Notes: generated by a model from the sequence alone, not told the origin. A stretch of DNA of 64,000 bases from Parafrankia sp. EUN1f (GCF_000177675.1 NZ_ADGX01000017.1:1-64000); one strand, 5' to 3'. Shown: positions 23,166 to 32,008, counted from the first letter of the stretch. A program made the numbers and translations.

Positions 23166-24218
23166 ATGCACTTTCTCGATGATTCCCTTTTTCCGGAGAA
23201 CCAGGAGCCGCTGGTAATCACCGCCGCCCCGTACGGCCCGGAATGGGAGCCGGCCGACTTTCCCGAGGACATCCCGGTGACGCTGGACCAGCACGTCCAG
23301 GCCGCGGTCGACTGCTACAACGCCGGGGCCACCGTGCTCCACATCCATGTCCGCGAGCTGGATGGCAGGGGATCGAAGCGCCTGTCGATGTTCAACCAGC
23401 TCCTGGCCCGGCTGCGCGACGCCGTCCCCGAGATGATCCTCCAGGTCGGCGGGTCCATCTCGTTCTCGCCGGAAAGCGAGGGAGACGCGGCCAGGTGGCT
23501 CAGCGACGACACCCGCCACCTGCTGGCCGATCTCGATCCCCGCCCCGACCAGGTGACCATCGCCATCAACACCAACCAGATGAACGTGGTCGAGTTGATG
23601 ACCGCCGACGACATCCGGGGGACGTCATTCGAGCGTCCCGCCGTCTACGACGCCTTCCGGGAGATGTACGTCCCGGCCGGCCCGGGCTGGGTCGACGAGC
23701 ACCTGCGCCGGTTGCAGGCGAACGGCATCCAGCCGCACTTCCAGCTGGCGAACATCGCCCAGCTCGAGACCGTGGAGCGGATCATCCGCCGGGGCGTGTA
23801 CACCGGCCCGCTGAACGTCACCTGGGTGGCCATCGGGGGCGGCTTCGACGGCCCCGGGCCCTACAACATGATGGAGTTCGTCCGGCGGGTTCCCGACGGC
23901 GCCTCCCTCACCCTCGAGGCGCTGATGCGCACCGTGCTGCCGATCAACACCATCGCCATCGCCCTGGGCCTGCACGCCCGCTGCGGGAACGAGGACAACC
24001 TGTGGGGCCACAGGGGGGAGAAGATCACCACTGTCCGGCAGGTGGAGCAGCTCGTCCGCATCGCCGGCGAGCTGGGCCGGTCGGTCGCCGGAGGCAAGGA
24101 GGCCCGCGAGGTGTACAGGCTGGGCGAGACGTACAGCAGTGCCGAGGAGACCCTGGCGAAGCTGGGTTTCCCGCCCGATCGCAGGCCCGGGCAGCGCGGC
24201 TTCACCTTCCACGCCTGA
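23166..24218 (+). CDS. Beta-keto acid cleavage enzyme (BKACE / DUF849, Kce-like)
   Basis: 350 residues from the ATG at 23166, preceded by GGAG; an ATG at 23145 is less likely. The (beta/alpha)8 barrel family shows in VITAAPYGP, then TVLHIHVRE with the zinc-binding H59-x-H61, MILQVGGSISF, and the C-terminal GLHARCGNEDNLW with the conserved glutamate. The founding member converts 3-keto-5-aminohexanoate plus acetyl-CoA to acetoacetate plus a CoA ester; other members use different beta-keto acids. The substrate here is unknown. Placed after TauD and QOR, it probably handles a later carbon-chain step of the same pathway. Confidence 0.9.
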   Translation: MHFLDDSLFPENQEPLVITAAPYGPEWEPADFPEDIPVTLDQHVQAAVDCYNAGATVLHIHVRELDGRGSKRLSMFNQLLARLRDAVPEMILQVGGSISFSPESEGDAARWLSDDTRHLLADLDPRPDQVTIAINTNQMNVVELMTADDIRGTSFERPAVYDAFREMYVPAGPGWVDEHLRRLQANGIQPHFQLANIAQLETVERIIRRGVYTGPLNVTWVAIGGGFDGPGPYNMMEFVRRVPDGASLTLEALMRTVLPINTIAIALGLHARCGNEDNLWGHRGEKITTVRQVEQLVRIAGELGRSVAGGKEAREVYRLGETYSSAEETLAKLGFPPDRRPGQRGFTFHA

Positions 24219-24315
24219 CCGGACAGGGAGGCGGGGACGGGCAGTCGACCTCGACGTGTGCACACCTGACCTAGAGGTTGGTCATCGCGGCGAACCGGTG
24301 CGACCTCTCGTGGCC

Positions 24316-25419
24316 TCACGGAGACTGCGTTCCTGACTGGGCGGATGGCGTGGCATCCTCTCCCGCGGCCTCAGCCGTCGTATCGCCGAGAAGCGGGCGC
24401 AACCACTGGGCCGCGGGATCGGAGTCGATGAGCAGAGCCTTGGTCAGCAACGTCATCGGAACCGCGAGCAGCGCCCCGAGCGGGCCGAGAACGAACGTCC
24501 AGAAGACCACCGAGAAGAAGGTCAGCGTCGCGGACAGCCTTACCACGTTCCCGACGACCTTCGGCTGGATGAACGACTGCACGACCATGTTGATCGATGA
24601 ATAGACCGCCACGACCCAGAGCATGCGGGCGACCCCGCCCTCGAGCAGGCCGAGCAGCGCAGGTGGGAGCAGGCCCACCAGGAACCCGATGTTGGGGATG
24701 TAGTTGGTGATGAACGACAGCAGCCCCCACAACAGCGGCAGCGGAATCGCCAGCCAGTGCAGCGCAAGCACATCGAGCGCCGCGACGACCAGCCCGAAGA
24801 GCGAGGAAACGGCAAGATAGCGGCGCGTGTTGCGGGTGAACGCCCGCAATGCGTCCACCAGGAGCGGCCGCGACTCGGCGGCCACGTCGAGCCGGCGCGC
24901 AAACTGATCGCCGTCGATCGCCAGGAAGAAGACCAGAGCGACGAGGAACATCAGATTCGACCCCGCCGAGGTCAGCCCGGAAAGAATGTTCTGCAGCAGG
25001 CCGGACAGTTTGGACAGGTCGAGCCGGCCGACCGTCGTGCTGGCCTGCTCCGGCGTGACGCCGAGGTCCTCCAGCCGCCGGGCGGCCTGGTTGAGCAGCT
25101 TGTCGAACTGTGCGGCGTAGTCCGGCAGCAGCGTGACAAGTCGGGCGGCCGCCGCGACCAGGGCGACCACCAGACCAGCCATGATCGTATATATGGTCGT
25201 CATCGTCACGGCGACGCCGACCCACCCGGGTGCGCCGCGGCGGCGTAGGCACGCCTGTAGCGGATGGCACGTGACGACGAGGACCAACGCCAGGAATGTC
25301 GCGGCCAGAGTGTCCCGGAAGGCCCGCATCCCGGCTATGGTGACGACCGACGACGCCAGTCCCAACAGAATAACCGTCGAACGCGCCAGCGATCCTTTTG
25401 AGGCATTGATTGACGACAT
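24316..25419 (-). CDS. AI-2E family transporter (PerM/TqsA-like membrane protein)
   Basis: 367 residues from ATG 25419; ATG 25425 is two codons earlier and I cannot choose firmly. About eight TM segments: STVILLGLASSVVTIAGM and TFLALVLVVTCHPLQACLRRRG at the N-terminus, a soluble middle (residues ~90-150), then the family core LFGLVVAALDVLALHWLAIPLPLLWGLLSFITNYIPNIGFLVGLLPPALLGLLEGG and VQSFIQPKVVGNVVRLSATLTFFSVVFWTFVLGPLGALLAVPM. Members export autoinducer-2 or other small molecules, or act as cation antiporters. It is convergent with the BKACE gene and probably unrelated to it. Confidence 0.9.
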   Translation of the reverse strand: MSSINASKGSLARSTVILLGLASSVVTIAGMRAFRDTLAATFLALVLVVTCHPLQACLRRRGAPGWVGVAVTMTTIYTIMAGLVVALVAAAARLVTLLPDYAAQFDKLLNQAARRLEDLGVTPEQASTTVGRLDLSKLSGLLQNILSGLTSAGSNLMFLVALVFFLAIDGDQFARRLDVAAESRPLLVDALRAFTRNTRRYLAVSSLFGLVVAALDVLALHWLAIPLPLLWGLLSFITNYIPNIGFLVGLLPPALLGLLEGGVARMLWVVAVYSSINMVVQSFIQPKVVGNVVRLSATLTFFSVVFWTFVLGPLGALLAVPMTLLTKALLIDSDPAAQWLRPLLGDTTAEAAGEDATPSAQSGTQSP

Positions 25420-25425
25420 CGGCAC

Positions 25426-25639
25426 CGTATTCCGACCCTTCTACGCTCGCGCATGCTGAGAGGCGTCGACGCGATGCCGATGAGCTCTACCAGTCGGGGG
25501 CGACGGATTTCGCGACGCCGCTGACCAGGAAATGTACCCCACTCATCGAGGTAGGAAGAACGGCATATCCCGTCCATGTCGGCTCATTAACCTCGGGCTT
25601 TCACCGGGGTGATCGTCTGTTGGGGTGCCGGGAATAGGA
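25426..25639. other. Intergenic region before the IS relic
   Basis: No gene seen. It contains the upstream region of the AI-2E transporter gene on the minus strand and runs into the left end of the IS1380-like relic. Confidence 0.4.
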
Positions 25640-25960
25640 AAGTGCTCCTGAGCTGGGAGGATCGGGCTTGCTGAGGGCCTGAATCCAACCCAACCAAGGA
25701 GCACCTTCGCGGTGAAGACTACCGCTGTGTATCCGTCTGTCCGCGTGGACGTCGCTGGGCGTGGAATCGTGTCGCACGCGGGCGGGCTGATGCTGACCGA
25801 GACGGTCCGGGCCAGCGGACTCGGGCAGGCGCTGTCGGCGGCGTTGACACCGTGGCGGCCGGGCCGGGCGGTGCATGATCCGGGCAAGGTGCTGTGCGAT
25901 CTGGCGCTGTCCGCGGCGTTGGGTGGGGACTGCCTCGCGGAGCCGGCGGTGGGGGTTCTA
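25640..25960 (+). mobile_element. IS1380-family relic, 5' end of transposase only
   Basis: After a short upstream end (CAACCAAGGAGCACCTTCGC at about 25694-25713), a GTG at 25712 opens a frame matching the N-terminus of IS1380-type transposases: VKTTAVYPSVRVDVAGRGIVSHAG, LTETVRASGLGQALSAALTPWRPGRAVHDPGKVLCDLALSAALGGDCLAE. The similarity stops near 25940 and the frame runs on into unrelated sequence. The DDE catalytic region is missing, so it cannot transpose. It marks an insertion followed by deletion in this accessory stretch. Confidence 0.7.
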
Positions 25961-26054
25961 CCCGACGAGCACGGCAGGCCCGTCCAGCTCCGCGACCTGA
26001 TCTTCACACATCCGTCGGGCCGACACCTGGCGCCGGAGTACCTCACCCGGGCAG

Positions 26055-26468
26055 ATGCAGCGAATCGCGCGGCGGGTCGGCCTGCTAGGCACGGTGCGGG
26101 TGGCTGCGGAGTCCGGCGACGACCTTGTCGTTATCGGCACCCGCTACCGGCCGGCGGCAGGGGTGTGGACGCTGTACCGGGACCGCGAACCGGTCGGACA
26201 GGTGGCCGTACTCGGCATCGCCGCCCAGGGCGCACGGTCGGTGCCGCATCTGGCCGAGCCGCTCCCCGTCGACTTGAGAGTGGGAGATGAGATCGGAGAG
26301 CGCATGGTGACAGTGATCGTGGGAACCGTCGCCGGACCGCCCTTCCTCTTCGTGCTCGGTAACGTCGCCACACTCGGCATCCGCCTCGGGGTCCCGGCCT
26401 ACGTCGCGATCCCCGTGGCACCCTCAGACGATCTATCCGTCCAACGATCGCCGATCAGGCCCAGGTGA
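26055..26468 (+). CDS. Hypothetical protein
   Basis: 137 residues, not recognised. The middle and end look protein-like: GTVRVAAESGDDLVVIGTRYRPAAGVWTLYRDREPVGQVAVLG, then VTVIVGTVAGPPFLFVLGNVATLGIRLGVPAYVAIPV. The last part is hydrophobic and could be one membrane segment. The frame before it, after the IS relic, carries GRPVQLRDLIFTHPSGRHLAPEYLTRA, which may be the true N-terminal part displaced by a frameshift; if so this is a damaged gene. Its 3' end overlaps the convergent P450 stop by 14 nt. Confidence 0.35.
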   Translation: MQRIARRVGLLGTVRVAAESGDDLVVIGTRYRPAAGVWTLYRDREPVGQVAVLGIAAQGARSVPHLAEPLPVDLRVGDEIGERMVTVIVGTVAGPPFLFVLGNVATLGIRLGVPAYVAIPVAPSDDLSVQRSPIRPR

Positions 26469-27687
26469 CCGGGAGCCTCTCCGGACGGCCGATCGGCGCA
26501 GCGAGCTCGTAGCGCAGTTCCGACACCGGCACCGCCAGGCGCAGGGTGGGAACGAGGTCGATGAGCGCGGAGAGCACCTCGGTCAGCTCGACCCGGGCCA
26601 GATGCGCGCCGAGGCAGTGATGGGCCCCGTGGCCGAAGGCGAGGTTGGCCACCGGTTCCCGGGTGAGGTCGAGCCGGTCGGGGTCGTCGTAGAGGTCCGG
26701 GTCCCGGTTGGTGGCGGCGAACGGGGCGATCGCGACCTCGCCGGCCTTGACCGTGAACTCGCCGAGATCCACGTCCTCGGTCGCGACCCGGGGGAACGTC
26801 ATCGACAGCGGGTGGTAGCGAAGCAGTTCCTCGACGGCCGTCGGCAGCAGCGTCGGGTCGGCGACGAGCGACTCCCACTGCGACCGATCGGTCAGCAAGG
26901 TGGCGACCGCGTTGGTGATGACTCCGGCGGTCGTCTCGAACCCACCGATGAGCAGCGTCAGCGCCAGCGAGCGCAGCTCGGCCTCGTTCAGCCGACCGTC
27001 ATCGGTGTCCTGGGTGGTGATCAGGACGTCGAACAGCTTCGTCGCCGGCTCCCCGGCGGCGAGCTGCGCCTGGCGTTCCCTCACCAGACCGTCCATATAG
27101 CCGTACAGCGCCTTCTGCCCGGCGGCGGCGGCCTCCCGGTTCTGGGCGAACCGGAAAAGCGCCTCACCCCATGTGCGGACGTTCTCCCGATCGATCTGCG
27201 GCACGCCGAGGATCTGGCAGATGACGTCGACCGGAAGTGCGGCGGCCACATCACTGCGCAGGTCGGCCGGAGCATCCTTAGCGGTCATCTCGGCGACCTG
27301 CCGGCGAGCCGTCTGCGCGACCCACGGTCGGAGCTGCTCGATGCGGCGGTGAGCGAATCCGGTGGACACGAGCCGCCGGATTCGGGTGTGATCCGGCGGA
27401 TCCAGCCACAGCAACGAGTTCGGGTCGGGAATCTGCGCACCGGTCAGCGGAGGTCGGAATTCGAGCGTCTTCGTGCGGGAGAAACGGGGGTCGCCGAGCA
27501 TCGCTCGGGCCGGGGCATGCCGGACGATGAGCCAGATCGGGATCTGCCCGGGGCCGAACCGAACCCGAACCGCGGGTGCACGCCGGGCGATCTCGGCCAG
27601 CATTCCCGACGGGAGCGGACTGAATGTGTCCGGAAATGGAAAGGACGGGAGATCGTGATCCTGGTGCACAGTCTCGGTAACCGACAT
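26455..27687 (-). CDS. Cytochrome P450 (bacterial class I, CYP105/107-like)
   Basis: 410 residues, normal for a soluble actinobacterial P450. The heme-binding loop FGHGAHHCLGAHLARVEL carries the cysteine ligand. The I-helix ALTLLIGGFETTAG has the oxygen-activating acid-Thr pair, the K-helix ExxR is VEELLRYH, and the meander RDPDLYDDPDRLDLTR is present. It needs external ferredoxin partners, none of which are nearby. Start ATG at 27687; the sequence upstream has no clear ribosome binding site. Substrate not predictable; it is an isolated gene beside an IS relic. Confidence 0.92.
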   Translation of the reverse strand: MSVTETVHQDHDLPSFPFPDTFSPLPSGMLAEIARRAPAVRVRFGPGQIPIWLIVRHAPARAMLGDPRFSRTKTLEFRPPLTGAQIPDPNSLLWLDPPDHTRIRRLVSTGFAHRRIEQLRPWVAQTARRQVAEMTAKDAPADLRSDVAAALPVDVICQILGVPQIDRENVRTWGEALFRFAQNREAAAAGQKALYGYMDGLVRERQAQLAAGEPATKLFDVLITTQDTDDGRLNEAELRSLALTLLIGGFETTAGVITNAVATLLTDRSQWESLVADPTLLPTAVEELLRYHPLSMTFPRVATEDVDLGEFTVKAGEVAIAPFAATNRDPDLYDDPDRLDLTREPVANLAFGHGAHHCLGAHLARVELTEVLSALIDLVPTLRLAVPVSELRYELAAPIGRPERLPVTWA

Positions 27688-28343
27688 GGGGGACGGAAAT
27701 CCTTTCACGGTCAGGGTCAGGAAACACGGCGCGCCGCTCGTCCGCCCTGATGGAGGGACGACGGCGGCGCTGGTCGAGCAAGGTGCCGCCCGCCAGGCGG
27801 CGTCGGGCACGGCGGCCGCGCTGCCGCGCGGGTGGGATTCGGTGCGGGTACCGGCGGTACGTGTGGTGGGCTGCCGGCCCCTGCCCCGACCGCCGACACC
27901 GGCTGGGCCGTCCTCGGGGCGCGATCGCAAGCCTTCACCGGGTGTGTACGTGCTCGTGACTAGGCCGGGGCGGGTCGGCGCTCAGATCCTCCGGGGTGCC
28001 CTCGTCCGCGGCGGGCGTCCACCACCCAGGCGGTGTTCCGGCCAGCTTGGGTCCGCCACCGCACCCAACCCCCTCAATTCGTACAATTGATTCAAATCAC
28101 CCTAACGGTGACCATTGCGGTTAAGCAAGGAGTCGAGGCATCCTGGGGAGAACCTGCCAAGCCTCGATCCGCATCCAGCGCATGCTGGTCAGATCGTCCA
28201 CGGGTATCTCGACGCCGAGGACATCGCCGAGGACCGCGACCGTGGCCCACAGCCGAAGCGACCGTGGGCCGGTGAGGACCCGGTCAGCCCAGCCTCAAGC
28301 CTGATCGCGGTACGGCGGTAGCGCCGAGGCGCGACCGCCGACC
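27688..28343. other. Gene-poor stretch with a possible oxidoreductase relic
   Basis: 656 bp with no complete gene. The minus strand from about 28262 to a stop at 28121 encodes a protein-like segment (LWATVAVLGDVLGVEIPVDDLTSMRWMRIEAW). This resembles the C-terminal part of NmrA-like NAD(P)-binding proteins, but no start or N-terminal domain is visible. The rest shows no coding signal. Confidence 0.35.
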
Positions 28344-29309
28344 TCAGCCCACGACAGGTTGCTGGCCCCGTAGGCCTGCTCGCCCCGACGCCCTGAGCGC
28401 CGTGCTGGTGCGGGCCCGGGCCTGGTGCCATTCGGTGCTCGTCGCGGCAACGACGCCCGCGACCGTGGTGATCGCATCGACGCCGGAGACGGTGTGCCCG
28501 GCGCTGCCCGTGGGCTGACCTGCGCCGCCTGGAGGTACGAGCATGCTGACGGTGACCCCGTTGGGCGCGGTGCCAAGGGTGATGTCGTCGAGGCTGGCGC
28601 CGACGACAGCGGCGCGCCAGTTCGAGTCCGCGCCGCTTTCCCGGGTGGCGATGAACTTCGTGCCCATGTAGCCGAGGTCGTAGCCGAGGGTGACAGCTGC
28701 CCACAGCGCCGTGCCGTCGCTGATACCGCCGGCGAGAACCAGCGGTCCGTCATAGAACCGACGAACGGCGCGGGCGAAGGCGAACGGGTTGGCCCAGCCG
28801 GTGTGACCGCCCGCGCCGGCGCTGAGCAGCACGAGCCCGTCGGCGCCCGCGTCCACAGCCTTGCGTGCGTGCGCGAGCGAGGCGACGTCCGCGAAGACGC
28901 GACAGCCCTCGCGGTGAAGCGGGTCGATCACCGGAACCGGGTTGCCGACGCTCGTGATGACCAGCTCGACGGAATGGCGCACGATCGTCTGGAGGTCGTC
29001 GTCGAGGCGTTTGTTCGCCCGGTGCACGATCAGGTTGGCTGCGACCGGACCCGGTGTGGGAGCGCCGGTGACATCGCCGGCGGCCGTTCTCGTGGCATGA
29101 ACGGAAGCCGCGATCTCGTCGAGCCACTCGTCGAGCTCGGCGTTCGAATGACAGTTGCTGGTCGGAAACGCGCCGACGATGCCCGCGGAACATGCGGCGG
29201 CCACGAGTGGCGGGGTGGACACCGTGGTCATCGGCGCGGCGATCAGCGGCAGCACCAGCCCGTCGGCCAGGAGCGGCCACTCGATCCGTGGCTTTCTGCC
29301 TTGTGTCAT
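28344..29309 (-). CDS. Nitronate monooxygenase (2-nitropropane dioxygenase family)
   Basis: 321 residues, TIM-barrel FMN enzyme. Family motifs: LPLIAAPMTTVSTPPLVAAACSAGIVGAFP at the N-terminus, VELVITSVGNPVPVI, CRVFADVASLAHARKAVDAGADGLVLLSAGAGGHTG with the phosphate-binding glycines, GPLVLAGGISDGTALWAAVTLGYDLGYMGTKFIAT, and the usual STEWHQARA end. It oxidises alkyl nitronates, or in some members reduces quinones. Start ATG at 29309. The last ~15 residues are unusual in composition. Two tandem palindromes lie 118 nt upstream. Confidence 0.88.
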   Translation of the reverse strand: MTQGRKPRIEWPLLADGLVLPLIAAPMTTVSTPPLVAAACSAGIVGAFPTSNCHSNAELDEWLDEIAASVHATRTAAGDVTGAPTPGPVAANLIVHRANKRLDDDLQTIVRHSVELVITSVGNPVPVIDPLHREGCRVFADVASLAHARKAVDAGADGLVLLSAGAGGHTGWANPFAFARAVRRFYDGPLVLAGGISDGTALWAAVTLGYDLGYMGTKFIATRESGADSNWRAAVVGASLDDITLGTAPNGVTVSMLVPPGGAGQPTGSAGHTVSGVDAITTVAGVVAATSTEWHQARARTSTALRASGRAGLRGQQPVVG

Positions 29310-29656
29310 GGGTGTTTCGCTATCCCCTCGGTGCGGTGGCCACCTGGCTGATCACGGCCACCACCTGCCTGCCTGCCGCGTCCACGGGCGCGCGGGTGGC
29401 GGCTTGACCGTGTGACGCAGACCGCACTATAACGGCCATAGACCTATAACGAGCATAGGCGAGCGTGCGAGGTTGGCCGGCCGTGACATCGACGACCTTC
29501 CGCGAGCGACCCTGGACAAGATCGCGAAGGTGACACTGCGCCAGTGGGCCCTTCAACGCCTTGACCCGCCGGCGGTGGGATGAGGCGTTCCCGAAGCGTG
29601 CAGGCAGCGCCGTCACGCCGGGCCGCCCGGCGGGGGCGAAGGATCCGCGGATCTGA
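29310..29656. other. Intergenic region between TetR and NMO genes
   Basis: 347 bp without a gene, on the promoter side of the nitronate monooxygenase gene. It holds the tandem CTATAACG palindromes (29427-29458). The remainder is unremarkable. Confidence 0.4.
29427..29458. promoter_or_regulatory. Two tandem imperfect palindromes CTATAACGnnCATAG
   Basis: CTATAACGGCCATAG (29427-29441) and CTATAACGAGCATAG (29444-29458) repeat with a 17-bp period. Each has CTAT/ATAG ends. They lie 118-149 nt upstream of the NMO start. They look like a double operator, possibly for the nearby TetR protein (inference). Confidence 0.5.
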
Positions 29657-30394
29657 TCAGCCAGCGCGATCCGGGTTTGGTCTCCCTGGTCTCGCTCGCT
29701 CGATCGCGGCCTCGACGCCGGCGACGAGGAGGTCGATCATGATCCGCAGCTGGACGTCGAGGTCGTAGGTGCCCATGAGCACGGCGTCAGGGCCGAGTTC
29801 GGGCCGGACGAGCTCGGGCCTGACCCGGTAGGTCAGGCCCGAGCTGCCGGCCACCGGTTCCATGGACCGCGCGGTGCGAACCGCGGCCTCGGCACGGGCA
29901 TAACCGAGGACCTGCAGGAGGAGGACCTTCGCGTAGGTTCCAGCATCCTCGTCGGTCAACCCTGCCTGACGCATGATCGCGAGCGCCTCGGCCGACCACT
30001 GGGTGACCGCACGCGACGTCGCGGCAGGCAGCAGATCCAGTACATGCGGATGCGCGAGCAGTTGTTCGCGCGCGGCCGTGATGAACAGCCGTAGCCTTCG
30101 GTCCCAGGTCTGATCAGGGTCGGTATCCAGCATCATGTTCGAAAGGACGCGTTCGACGACCTGGTCGAGCAGCGCGGCTTTCGATCCGACATGCCAGTAG
30201 ATGGTCGGCGCGCTCACGCCCAGCCGCTCGCCGAGCTGGCGGATCGTGAAGCCGGCGACCCCGTCGGCGTCGATCAGGGCGAGCGCCGCCGTCACCACCG
30301 CGTCCGCGTCCAGCCCGACCGGTAGGTGCGACCCCGTCAGCCGCCGTGCGGCAGCGGCTCGGCGGTCAGACACACTGCGACTGTAACGGTCCAT
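29657..30394 (-). CDS. TetR-family repressor (TetR_C-like ligand domain)
   Basis: 245 residues. The N-terminal HTH is VVTAALALIDADGVAGFTIRQLGERLGVSAPTIYWHVGSKAALLDQVVERVL, as in tetracycline-repressor-like proteins. The ligand half includes REQLLAHPHVLDLLPAATSRAVTQWSAEALAIMRQAGLTDEDAGTYAKVLLLQVLGYA. The ATG lies at 30394, inside a perfect 16-bp palindrome, so self-repression is likely. It is 347 bp upstream of the NMO gene in the same direction. Ligand unknown. Confidence 0.88.
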   Translation of the reverse strand: MDRYSRSVSDRRAAAARRLTGSHLPVGLDADAVVTAALALIDADGVAGFTIRQLGERLGVSAPTIYWHVGSKAALLDQVVERVLSNMMLDTDPDQTWDRRLRLFITAAREQLLAHPHVLDLLPAATSRAVTQWSAEALAIMRQAGLTDEDAGTYAKVLLLQVLGYARAEAAVRTARSMEPVAGSSGLTYRVRPELVRPELGPDAVLMGTYDLDVQLRIMIDLLVAGVEAAIERARPGRPNPDRAG

Positions 30395-30403
30395 GTTTGG
30401 ACC
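30388..30403. promoter_or_regulatory. Perfect palindrome over the TetR start codon
   Basis: GGTCCA-TGTT-TGGACC, 6-bp arms with a 4-nt centre. The CAT of the TetR start codon (30392-30394) lies within it. This placement would let a bound repressor block its own expression. Confidence 0.5.
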
Positions 30404-30472
30404 ACGGCGGCGACCGCAGTGGAGGATCCGGCGCTGTTCCGGCGCGGTGGGCCCACCGGTGGGTCGGGTCGG

Positions 30473-31378
30473 TCAGCCCGTGGCGCGGGAGGTGCCGAAC
30501 ATCGTGTCGAGGGTGACGGGCTCCAGCTGGCGCTGTTCGATCAGTTCCTCGACCTGGTCGAACAGCCCGGTGATGGTGGGATGGTTCGCGTGGCCGAGCA
30601 TGATCGTGCCGGGCTGGAGATAGCGTCTGGCCTCGTTCATCAGCTGCTCCGGGGTCAGCACGGCGGAGTCGCCGAAGGAGCCGTTCCAGATCATGATGTT
30701 CGTGTAGCCGAGCTCGGCGACGACGCCGTCCACGTGACTGTTGTGGGATCCGTAGGGCGGTCGGAACCAGGGGCGGCCGGTGATGCCGAAGATCCGCTGG
30801 ATCCATTCCTCGTTCCGCTCGACGTCCGCCCGGATGTCCGCGTCGGCCCGGCCACGGGCGAGCAGGTCGCGGTGCGTCCAGGTGTGGTTGCCGATCTGTA
30901 CCTGGCCGGCCTCGATGAGTGGCCGCAGGGCGGCGGCATGCTGGTTCCAGATCGCCTCGTAGCAGCCGTTCGGCTGAAAGCTGATCGGGATCCCGCTGCG
31001 TTGCGCGAAGGCGACGTAGGCGGCGACCACCTCGGGTGCGTAACCGTCGTCGATGGTCAGGGCGATCCGCCGCGTCTGGCCTGGCGCCTGGAAGACGACT
31101 TTCGGGCGGCCGGGGTGCGGCGGTGGGATCGGTGGCAGCGCTGGGCCTGACGACATGCTCACCGAGCCCACGGTGGCGCCCTGGTCGGCAGGCCCGCTGG
31201 CGCCGGCGGCCAGCGGTGCCGGATGCTGCGCCGGCTGACCGACCGGCCTGGTTGGACTGCCGGTCAGCGGTGTCCGCTGCTGCGTCGGCTGCCCGGGCGA
31301 GATGGATCCGGACGAACATCCGACGAGGAACTGGGCGGCACCGATGCTCAGCAGCGACAGCAGCGTTCTGCGCTCCAC
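30473..31378 (-). CDS. Polysaccharide deacetylase (NodB/CE4), lipoprotein
   Basis: 301 residues. The N-terminus has a lipoprotein signal (LLSIGAAQFLVGCSSG), then a Pro/Gly/Thr-rich stalk to ~residue 90. The NodB domain has the catalytic Asp pair RIALTIDDGYAPE, the metal-binding NHTWTH (H-x3-H type), RPPYGSHNSHVDGVV, and MLGHANHP near the end. It deacetylates an N-acetyl-sugar polymer at the outer membrane face, such as peptidoglycan or a capsule. Start GTG at 31378. The gene stands alone. Confidence 0.88.
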   Translation of the reverse strand: MERRTLLSLLSIGAAQFLVGCSSGSISPGQPTQQRTPLTGSPTRPVGQPAQHPAPLAAGASGPADQGATVGSVSMSSGPALPPIPPPHPGRPKVVFQAPGQTRRIALTIDDGYAPEVVAAYVAFAQRSGIPISFQPNGCYEAIWNQHAAALRPLIEAGQVQIGNHTWTHRDLLARGRADADIRADVERNEEWIQRIFGITGRPWFRPPYGSHNSHVDGVVAELGYTNIMIWNGSFGDSAVLTPEQLMNEARRYLQPGTIMLGHANHPTITGLFDQVEELIEQRQLEPVTLDTMFGTSRATG

Positions 31379-31498
31379 GTCGCGACATTAGCAATGATCA
31401 CGGGTACTCCGGTCATTTGCCGACCAAGTCGGCATCAAGGGGGGCGGGTTCGAGCCCGGGTCGGGCCGGTTCGCCGGCGACGGATCGGGGCTGGACGC

Positions 31499-31563
31499 TG
31501 CCGGGGTGGCCGGGGTGGCCGGGGTGGCCGGGGTGGCCGGCCGGGGTGGCCGGGGTGGCCGGG
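31499..31563. repeat. 9-bp tandem array
   Basis: About seven units of GGGGTGGCC with one interruption (GGCCGG). The 9-bp unit is half the 18-bp period seen in several genes of this window. Non-coding here. Confidence 0.8.
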
Positions 31564-31628
31564 GGAGAGCTGGGGGAGAGCCGGGGCCGGCGCGGTGCGG
31601 CGGCGACCACGGGCGCCGCGACCCGGCA

Positions 31629-31664
31629 CTCCACGGCGCGGGCCGGCCACGTCCTCGGCATCCC
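31629..31664 (+). repeat. 36-bp repeat R, copy 1
   Basis: It begins CTCCACGGCGCGGGCCGGCC and ends CGGCATCCC. It matches 34 of 36 positions with 38592-38627, in the same orientation. Both copies lie in non-coding DNA. Confidence 0.7.
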
Positions 31665-31936
31665 GCGGCCTTTTGAAACGTGACGCCGGCCACGGGCTGT
31701 CCGACGATCTGCCTGTGGGTGACGGGGAAATGCGGAAAGTCAGCGATCGGGACCGTATCCGGTGACGCTGGGTGCTTGCCTTCGGGTCAAGATCCGGCCT
31801 AATGTTGTGCTCGTTCCGGTCGGGAGCATGAACCGGCCGGAGCGCGAACACCGGGCCGACGCCGAGTTCTGCCCACGGTTCCGGTGCATATCCTCTCTCA
31901 TTTTCGCGGGGCAGAAACGGAGAACCTTTCCGGGGC

Positions 31937-32008
31937 TGACCATTTTCCATCTCACCTTTGTCGAGTGCTGTAGCCACGGGCCAGCGCCGACGATGGAGAA
32001 GGGTCATT
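31937..32008 (-). repeat. 70-bp inverted-repeat element E5
   Basis: Minus strand: ATGACCCTTCTCCATC then GTCG, interior with TACAGCACTCGACAAA (shared with E3), then GGTGA and GATGGAAAATGGTCA. Pairing is weaker than in E3 (two mismatches). Unlike most copies it points away from the nearest gene: the lysozyme-like gene starts about 100 nt to the right on the plus strand. Confidence 0.78.

Noticed and set aside
27686-28090. A 134-residue open frame divergent from the P450
   Set aside because: It is very rich in Arg, Pro and Gly, has no ribosome binding site and no recognisable pattern; it looks like GC-driven chance.
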